From contig CAXXVF010000002.1 in assembly GCA_963663605.2 (NCBI GenBank), forward strand, positions 558,001 through 622,000: 64,000 nt of DNA. The letters run 5' to 3'. The notes under the pieces were generated by a model that saw nothing but the letters and a program-made list of their open reading frames with translations, searched no databases and was not told where the DNA came from. This stretch comes from Sporobacter sp963663605 (GTDB taxonomy: Bacteria; Bacillota; Clostridia; Oscillospirales; Oscillospiraceae). The position numbers and the translations under genes were made by a program. Of this stretch, positions 59,277 through 64,000 are shown in pieces. Position 1 is the stretch's first letter, and each line of letters opens with the position of its first letter.

Positions 59277-59873
59277 TCAGTGCATCTTTTTGAGGAAAGT
59301 CCTGCGGTGGACGTCCGAAGGGCCGTGCGTGCGTATAATTTCATAGTGCAGCGCCGTGCCGTAGCCCTTATGTTTCTCGAACCGGTACGCGGGATACGTT
59401 TCAGAAAGCCGGGTCATAAAGCGGTCTCTCATGACCTTGGCGAGTATAGACGCCGCCGCGATGGATGCGCATTTCCCGTCGCCGCCGACGATACAGCGGT
59501 TTAAACTCCGTATGCCCTCCGAACGGTTGCCGTCTATGAGCGCGAGTTCAGCCTGCGGCTCAAGCTTTTCGATGGCACGGTTCATTGCAAGATATGTAGC
59601 GTTTAATATATTGTGCGCCTCTATTTCCCTTTCACTGGCGGAGGCCACGCCATAGGAAACGGCGCTTTCTACGATGATATCAAAAAGCGCCTCCCGGGCG
59701 GACGGTTTCAGCCGTTTCGAGTCGTCAAGCCCCGGGATCGACAGCCCGAAAGGCAAAATGACTGCGGCGGCAAATACCGGCCCGGCCAGGCAGCCTCTGC
59801 CCGCTTCGTCCACGCCGCACAGGATTTGCCAGCCGTCCTGGGCGGCCGCTTTTTCATAAGCCCACCAATCCAT
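59277..59873 (-). CDS. rnhB: ribonuclease HII
   Basis: 198 residues from ATG 59873, just past the stop of rbgA, with CGGAGAC upstream. LCGVDEAGRGCLAGPVFAAA holds the first catalytic Asp-Glu pair; DDSKRL, LALIDGN and KGYGTALHYEIIRTHGPS complete the site. Removes ribonucleotides from DNA. The upstream open frame inside rbgA is not conserved. Confidence 0.96.
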   Translation of the reverse strand: MDWWAYEKAAAQDGWQILCGVDEAGRGCLAGPVFAAAVILPFGLSIPGLDDSKRLKPSAREALFDIIVESAVSYGVASASEREIEAHNILNATYLAMNRAIEKLEPQAELALIDGNRSEGIRSLNRCIVGGDGKCASIAAASILAKVMRDRFMTRLSETYPAYRFEKHKGYGTALHYEIIRTHGPSDVHRRTFLKKMH

Positions 59874-59874
59874 A

Positions 59875-60747
59875 TTATGTCTCCGAAACCGACGGGTTCT
59901 CCAGCGTAACGCGCCCGAGCTTCCCGCCCCTGAATTCGTCGAGCAGAACGGCCGCCATGCGGTCCGTGTCGATTTCACCGCCGCTCAGTAAAAAACCGCG
60001 TTTTTTTGCGGCCGCGCCGAGGAGCGCATAACCGCTTTGCCCCTCATCCGGACTGATTTTGTAGCGTTCCGACAGTTTTTGCGGACAGATAGCGTTCAGC
60101 CGCAGCATCAGGTTGCCCGCGAGGGCTTCCCTGTCCACGACTTCGTCTTTTACGGCGCCGGTAAACGCCAGGTTTTCCCCGACGATTTTGCTGTCGAATT
60201 TCGGCCAGAGGATTCCGGGCGTATCCAGCAGCTCCAGGCCGTCGGCGATTTTTATCCATTGTCTTCCGCGCGTGACGCCGGGCCTGTCCGATGTCTCGGC
60301 GGCCTTGCGACCGGCCAGGCGGTTTATAAACGAGGACTTGCCGACATTCGGTATCCCCACGACCATGACCCGTATCACCCGTCCGGCCTGCCCCTTGGCT
60401 TCGTATGCCTGAAGCTTTTCTTTGAGCAGGTTTCGAACGGCGGCGGGAAAGGCTTTTACGCCTTTTCCGCTTTTTGAGTCCGTTTCCAAAACGTTGATTC
60501 CCCGTGACCTGAAATACGAGGTCCAGGCTTTCGTAGCGGCGGGATCCGCCTGATCGGCCCGGTTGAGTATCAGCAGACGGGGCTTCCCGCCCGCCAGTTC
60601 GTCCAGATCCGGGTTCCTGCTCGAAACCGGGATCCGCGCATCGATGATCTCACATAAAGCGTCTACGAGCTTTAAGTTCTCCGACATCATGCGCCGCGCT
60701 TTTGTCATATGGCCGGGGAACCATTGTATGTTTATTTCTTCACGCAT
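59875..60747 (-). CDS. rbgA: ribosome biogenesis GTPase RbgA/YlqF
   Basis: 290 residues. Circularly permuted GTPase: IQWFPGHMTKARRMMSENLK, LVDALCEIIDARIPVSSRNP, then G4 NRAD, G1 GIPNVGKSSFINRL, and G3 DTPGILWP. Needed for late 50S assembly. Order rplS-lepB-rbgA-rnhB is conserved in Firmicutes. Confidence 0.97.
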   Translation of the reverse strand: MREEINIQWFPGHMTKARRMMSENLKLVDALCEIIDARIPVSSRNPDLDELAGGKPRLLILNRADQADPAATKAWTSYFRSRGINVLETDSKSGKGVKAFPAAVRNLLKEKLQAYEAKGQAGRVIRVMVVGIPNVGKSSFINRLAGRKAAETSDRPGVTRGRQWIKIADGLELLDTPGILWPKFDSKIVGENLAFTGAVKDEVVDREALAGNLMLRLNAICPQKLSERYKISPDEGQSGYALLGAAAKKRGFLLSGGEIDTDRMAAVLLDEFRGGKLGRVTLENPSVSET

Positions 60748-60753
60748 AACTTC

Positions 60754-61431
60754 TCATCCGTAGACCGAGCCAAAACGGTCCCAGCCTCTTGAGCCGCTTT
60801 CTTCCTTGCCCGGTATGATTAAAAACAGCACCTTCCCGAGTATCTCGCGCGTATCGATCATACCGACGCGCTCGTCACGGCTGTCGGAGGATGCGTTCCT
60901 GTTGTCGCCCATCACAAACACGCAGCCCTCCGGCACGGTCTGTGGGCCTTCAAAATCCAGCTGCATCGTGGTCGGTTCCCGGATATAATTCTCAACGATG
61001 ACCTTTCCGTCGATCATGACGTCGCCCGTTTCAAAATCCATGTCGATGGACTGTCCTTCCGTCGCGATCACGCGTTTTACAAGGGGCTTGTCGAACGCAT
61101 CCGTTTCGATTATTACAATATCTCCGTATCTCGGCGTATAAAGCAGATTTGACATGACGACGATGTCTTTGTTGTGAAGCGTGTTGAGCATGGAAGTACC
61201 GTCGATTCCCGTGATCCTGCCGATAAAAACAAAAATCAGGATACCGCACAGCACGGCTGAAACAATACACTGCAGCCAGTCATACAGCTCCATGCCGGCG
61301 TGACCCACTTCCGTTTTCTCCTGCTTCTTCTCCGGCGCCGGTTTCTCTTTCACCGGCGCTTCCGGTTCATCGTCAAACTTTATGCCATATTCCAGCTCAT
61401 AAAGCTCATAGTCGAAATCCTTGTCGTTCAT
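60754..61431 (-). CDS. lepB: signal peptidase I
   Basis: 225 residues. An acidic/charged cytosolic N terminus (about 1-50), one membrane segment (LQCIVSAVLCGILIFVFIGR), then catalytic Ser in DGTSMLNTLH, Lys in VKRVIATEGQ, and GDNRNASSDSRD. Removes signal peptides. The long charged N-terminal extension is unusual but occurs in Clostridia. Confidence 0.96.
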   Translation of the reverse strand: MNDKDFDYELYELEYGIKFDDEPEAPVKEKPAPEKKQEKTEVGHAGMELYDWLQCIVSAVLCGILIFVFIGRITGIDGTSMLNTLHNKDIVVMSNLLYTPRYGDIVIIETDAFDKPLVKRVIATEGQSIDMDFETGDVMIDGKVIVENYIREPTTMQLDFEGPQTVPEGCVFVMGDNRNASSDSRDERVGMIDTREILGKVLFLIIPGKEESGSRGWDRFGSVYG

Positions 61432-61510
61432 CTGCTAAACCCCTTTAACTGCATTGTGAACATAACCTGTTGAATAATACATATATATGATTATACACGA
61501 TTTAAATTTA

Positions 61511-61539
61511 AAAAAAAGGGGCATAAACCCCCTTTTTTT
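61511..61539 (-). terminator. terminator of rplS
   Basis: AAAAAAAGGGG-7 bases-CCCCTTTTTTT, a symmetric A/T-flanked stem 21 bases past the rplS stop. Confidence 0.85.
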
Positions 61540-61559
61540 CATTCTTCTGTAATATGCTG

Positions 61560-61901
61560 CTAAATGCGTTCTTTGACTTTCGCTTTCTTTCCGATGCGGT
61601 CTCTGAGATAATACAGCTTCGCTCTTCTGACTTTGCCGCGCCGTACGGTCTCAACCGACACGATTGTCGGAGAATGGACCGGGAATACTTTTTCGCAGCC
61701 GACGTTGTAGGAAATGCGGCGTACCGTAATCGTCTCATTGATGCCGCCGTGCTTTTTGGCGATGAGCGTACCCTCGAAAGCCTGATTCCTCTCACGGTTG
61801 CCTTCCTTGACGCGGATTGTAACGCGTACGGTGTCACCCACATTCATCTGTGGCAGTTCCGGCTTCATATACTGCTCGCTGAGCGTCTTTACGAGATCCA
61901 T
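61560..61901 (-). CDS. rplS: 50S ribosomal protein L19
   Basis: 113 residues, the usual length. MNVGDTVRVTIRVKEGNRER, QAFEGTLIAKKHGGINETIT, then EKVFPVHSPTIVSVETVRRG. It sits at the 30S-50S interface. A leader of about 120 bases precedes it. Confidence 0.98.
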   Translation of the reverse strand: MDLVKTLSEQYMKPELPQMNVGDTVRVTIRVKEGNRERNQAFEGTLIAKKHGGINETITVRRISYNVGCEKVFPVHSPTIVSVETVRRGKVRRAKLYYLRDRIGKKAKVKERI

Positions 61902-61911
61902 AGATAATTAT

Positions 61912-62030
61912 CCTCCCTTCGCATAAGGCGTTCATGCTAAGTCTTTTGCAGCGGACCGCCCAGATGATAAAAACGGTAGTTTATGCAGGGGACCTCTTTT
62001 AACGGTCGGTTCCCGGATAAACGCCTAAGT
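61912..62030 (-). promoter_or_regulatory. structured leader of rplS, possible L19 autoregulatory element
   Basis: About 115 transcribed bases before rplS contain GC-rich blocks (GGCGGTCCGC, GGGAACCGACCG, GAGGTCCCC). In Bacilli an L19 leader RNA is known, but I could not fold this one. The rest of the 61902-62273 gap holds promoters and no gene. Confidence 0.35.
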
Positions 62031-62059
62031 ATATTAACATGAACCGGTAGTTTTTGCAA
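62031..62059 (-). promoter_or_regulatory. sigma-A promoter of rplS
   Basis: On the minus strand TTGCAA (62059-62054), a 17-base spacer and TAATAT (62036-62031), about 130 bases before the rplS start. Confidence 0.55.
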
Positions 62060-62232
62060 GTATTTTGTTCTCTCCGTATTTGTGCCGTATTTATGGCCTT
62101 GTTTTTTCCTTCACGGCGCCGTTATTCTGCATACGCGTTCTTTATACGGCTCCGGCTGCATTGATAAATCCGAGCCGGGTTGTTTTTATATAAATTTTTA
62201 ATGAACAGGACTTTATTATGAGTAAAACATGT

Positions 62233-62238
62233 TATACT
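62233..62238 (+). promoter_or_regulatory. -10 box of the rhomboid-like gene
   Basis: TATACT with a weak -35 region. Its place rules out the ATG at 62229 as the start, since that codon would lie before the transcript. Confidence 0.4.
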
Positions 62239-62273
62239 ATAAGTTGGTAATATTCTCTATGGGGGTACTGCTT

Positions 62274-63146
62274 TTGAAAGCGCTTATCCAAGCAATCGAC
62301 AGATTCTGCCTGAAACACCGCCGGTTCGGGTTAAAGAACCTGATGCTTTATATTGTGATCGGCTATGCCGCCGTTTTTCTGTTGACTGTGATGGACACGA
62401 CGGATACCCTCGCCAGCCTTATCTACTTCGACCCGGCGCTGATTCTGCGCGGTCAGGTTTGGCGGCTCGTAACCTGGGTGTTTTTCCCGATCTACGGCGA
62501 CTTATCCATAAGCTCATTGTTTTTCACAGCCATCATGCTGTACTTTTACTATTTCATCGGCTCAACGCTTGAGCGCGAATGGGGCACGCCGAAATTCACC
62601 GTCTACTATCTGTTCGGCATCCTCATGCACGTTATTTTAGGGTTTGTCGTGCGGTTCCTGTTTAAACAGTTCGTCCCGATCAACTCCGTCTATTTAAACC
62701 TGTCTATGTTTTTTGCGTTTGCCATTTTTTATCCGGACCAGCGCGTATTGCTGTTCTTTTTTATCCCGATAAAAATCAAGTGGCTGGCGCTTGTAAACGC
62801 CGCGTTTTTCCTGATTACGATCATCTCCGGCATCATAAACGGCACATATGCTTCTGTCGTCGGCCCCGTTGCCGCTATCCTGAACATCCTCGTATTCTGC
62901 CTGGACGACCTTCTGCGGTACCTGCGCCCCTATAAAGCGCGTACATCCGGACAAGCCATCAATTTCAGGCGCGTTGCACGTCAGCAGAAGCGCAAGGAGG
63001 CCGCCGCGCCGTACAGGCACAAATGCTCTGTCTGCGGCAAAACGGACACCGAATATCCCGACCTGGAATTCCGCTACTGTTCCAAATGCAACGGCTACCA
63101 CTGCTTCTGCATCGACCATATCAACAACCACGTACATTTTAAATGA
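62274..63146 (+). CDS. rhomboid-like membrane protein with a C-terminal zinc-ribbon-like motif, catalytic Ser not seen
   Basis: 290 residues from TTG 62274 (GGGGG eight bases upstream). Six hydrophobic segments, with the rhomboid-like FYYFIGSTLEREWGTPKFTV. The loop where rhomboids carry GxSG reads VPINSVYLNLSMFFAFAIFY, without that motif, so it is likely non-proteolytic. The C terminus has CSVCGKTDTEYPD and a second Cys pair CSKCNGYHCFCIDH, a zinc-ribbon-like pattern. Such pseudoproteases may bind membrane partners. It has its own promoter and terminator. Confidence 0.78.
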   Translation: MKALIQAIDRFCLKHRRFGLKNLMLYIVIGYAAVFLLTVMDTTDTLASLIYFDPALILRGQVWRLVTWVFFPIYGDLSISSLFFTAIMLYFYYFIGSTLEREWGTPKFTVYYLFGILMHVILGFVVRFLFKQFVPINSVYLNLSMFFAFAIFYPDQRVLLFFFIPIKIKWLALVNAAFFLITIISGIINGTYASVVGPVAAILNILVFCLDDLLRYLRPYKARTSGQAINFRRVARQQKRKEAAAPYRHKCSVCGKTDTEYPDLEFRYCSKCNGYHCFCIDHINNHVHFK

Positions 63147-63242
63147 ACCCGCCCGCTACTCATAAAAGTATAGTGGCTTCGCCCTATAACACTGAAAAAA
63201 CAACTAAAAAACACCATACCCCGAAACCGATATAATGCAAAA

Positions 63243-63269
63243 CCGCGCGGAGATTAAACCTCCGCGCGG
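63243..63269. terminator. bidirectional terminator between the last two genes
   Basis: CCGCGCGGAG-ATTAAAC-CTCCGCGCGG followed by TTTTTCTTTTT on the plus strand. It lies about 100 bases past the rhomboid-like gene and 20 bases past the convergent gene at 63289. Confidence 0.85.
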
Positions 63270-63288
63270 TTTTTCTTTTTCAATTCGA

Positions 63289-64000
63289 TCACCAGCTGTA
63301 ATATTCCTCTTCGGTGATCTGCACACCGTCGATGCGGAAATGCCGCTCCAGATGATTGAGCATCCCCTCAAAATATTCCGTCACTTCCCCGATGATCGCG
63401 ATGCCGCCGTCGTCTCCGCCGGCAAACGTTATGTATCCGAACCCGTCTGAAGCTTCAACCGCTCTGAAATAAACCGTCGAGTTGACCATGCCCGAACCGT
63501 CTTCCAGTTCATAGCTCGGCTGATAGGATATATCCACCGGAAACCCGTGTTCTAAATAAATAATATCCGAACCGGGCTCGTGCCACACCTGAATATTATC
63601 CTGTTTATATGAAAACGTCGTCTTTTGTATTTCGTTTTCCTGTTCCTGTTCGGCTTTTTCATACCACTCGCTTTCGCTCAGTTTGCTGTGATTGTCGGGA
63701 TCATACGGCTGTATCTCATATACATAGTCCAAAAGCGTAAATTCCAGCGCGTAATAGCCGGAGTAATCAAATTCAACGGGAACGACGCCGTCATTATACC
63801 CATCCGCCTGCCCCGGGCTCGGCGATGCCGTAACGCCGGTATCGGAGGATGAACCCGGTTTGTCGTCCGCATCCGCAGTACCGCCGTCATCTGAAGCCCC
63901 TTCCATCGCCGTGTAATCCCCGGTTACGGCATCGGCCAGCGCCTGCCATATTAAATTGCTCGACACCGCGTCTTTTAGGCCTTTCAGCAATTGTGCCCAT
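63289..64000 (-). CDS. hypothetical protein, 5' end beyond the window
   Basis: The frame is open to the window edge: WAQLLKGLKDAVSSNLIWQA is read before any usual start, so the 5' end is missing. About 237 residues are visible. A polar Ser/Asp/Gly-rich linker (SSSDTGVTASPSPGQADGYN) precedes a mixed alpha-beta region with many acidic and aromatic residues and a C-terminal ITEEEYYSW. I do not recognise a family. It is not clearly a membrane protein in this part. Confidence 0.72.
   Translation of the reverse strand, partial: WAQLLKGLKDAVSSNLIWQALADAVTGDYTAMEGASDDGGTADADDKPGSSSDTGVTASPSPGQADGYNDGVVPVEFDYSGYYALEFTLLDYVYEIQPYDPDNHSKLSESEWYEKAEQEQENEIQKTTFSYKQDNIQVWHEPGSDIIYLEHGFPVDISYQPSYELEDGSGMVNSTVYFRAVEASDGFGYITFAGGDDGGIAIIGEVTEYFEGMLNHLERHFRIDGVQITEEEYYSW

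Overview
The window comes from the chromosome of an endospore-forming Firmicute, most likely a member of class Clostridia with roughly balanced G+C. Evidence for this is the set of sporulation genes (cotJ operon, cwlD, sipL, spoVM, ytfJ), the Firmicutes gene order, and the fusion of IspH to ribosomal protein S1 that is typical of Clostridia. Genus and family cannot be fixed from the sequence. I saw no rRNA, tRNA or CRISPR array.

The most interesting region is 1-4800. A cotJ spore-coat operon on the minus strand starts with a fused CotJA-CotJB protein (4707-3928) followed by cotJC, a manganese-catalase-family coat protein. cotJC is split in two: residues 1-62 are at 3928-3744 and residues 63-203 are at 557-132. 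Between them lies a compact element of about 3.2 kb holding a 54-residue protein, a large serine recombinase translationally coupled to it, and an intact pyrimidine-nucleoside phosphorylase. The two ends share a GG dinucleotide that falls in the same Gly codon of cotJC. Joining the ends at that GG restores a continuous cotJC frame, and the predicted circle junction is an inverted repeat centred exactly on the GG. This is what a sigK-skin-like, developmentally excised intervening element would look like. A simple gene disruption is the alternative.

4.8-16.2 kb is mixed. It holds an S-layer-homology protein, cwlD-radA, several small proteins, a MarR-MATE efflux operon with palindromic operators, a DegV protein, a strongly AT-rich acquired patch (DUF2971-like gene), a XerC/D-type tyrosine recombinase, and a possible IS200/IS605 end remnant.

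16.2-34.2 kb is one long minus-strand housekeeping block in near-Bacillus order: yicC-remA-gmk-rpoZ-priA-def-fmt-rsmB-rlmN-prpC-prkC-rsgA, ending in a tiny spoVM gene and the SpoIVA-partner gene sipL. It covers nucleotide supply, replication restart, translation start, rRNA modification, Ser/Thr signalling and spore-coat anchoring. Upstream of it lie a J-domain protein, a DUF5685 protein and the c-di-AMP pair cdaA-cdaR.

34.4-49.9 kb carries a cysteine-desulfurase-like gene with a DUF3343 partner, isoprenoid genes (ispF, ispD, ispH-S1), carD, plsC-cmk, a flavoprotein, an RpiR regulator, and a block engB-M50 protease-scpA-scpB-ytfI-ytfJ-PBP5-rluB.

49.9-61.9 kb holds the protein quality-control genes tig-clpP-clpX-lon, with lon frameshifted near its 3' end, then thrC and the conserved rplS-lepB-rbgA-rnhB-yraN block. 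The right edge has a rhomboid-like membrane protein and the 3' part of an unrecognised gene that runs off the window.
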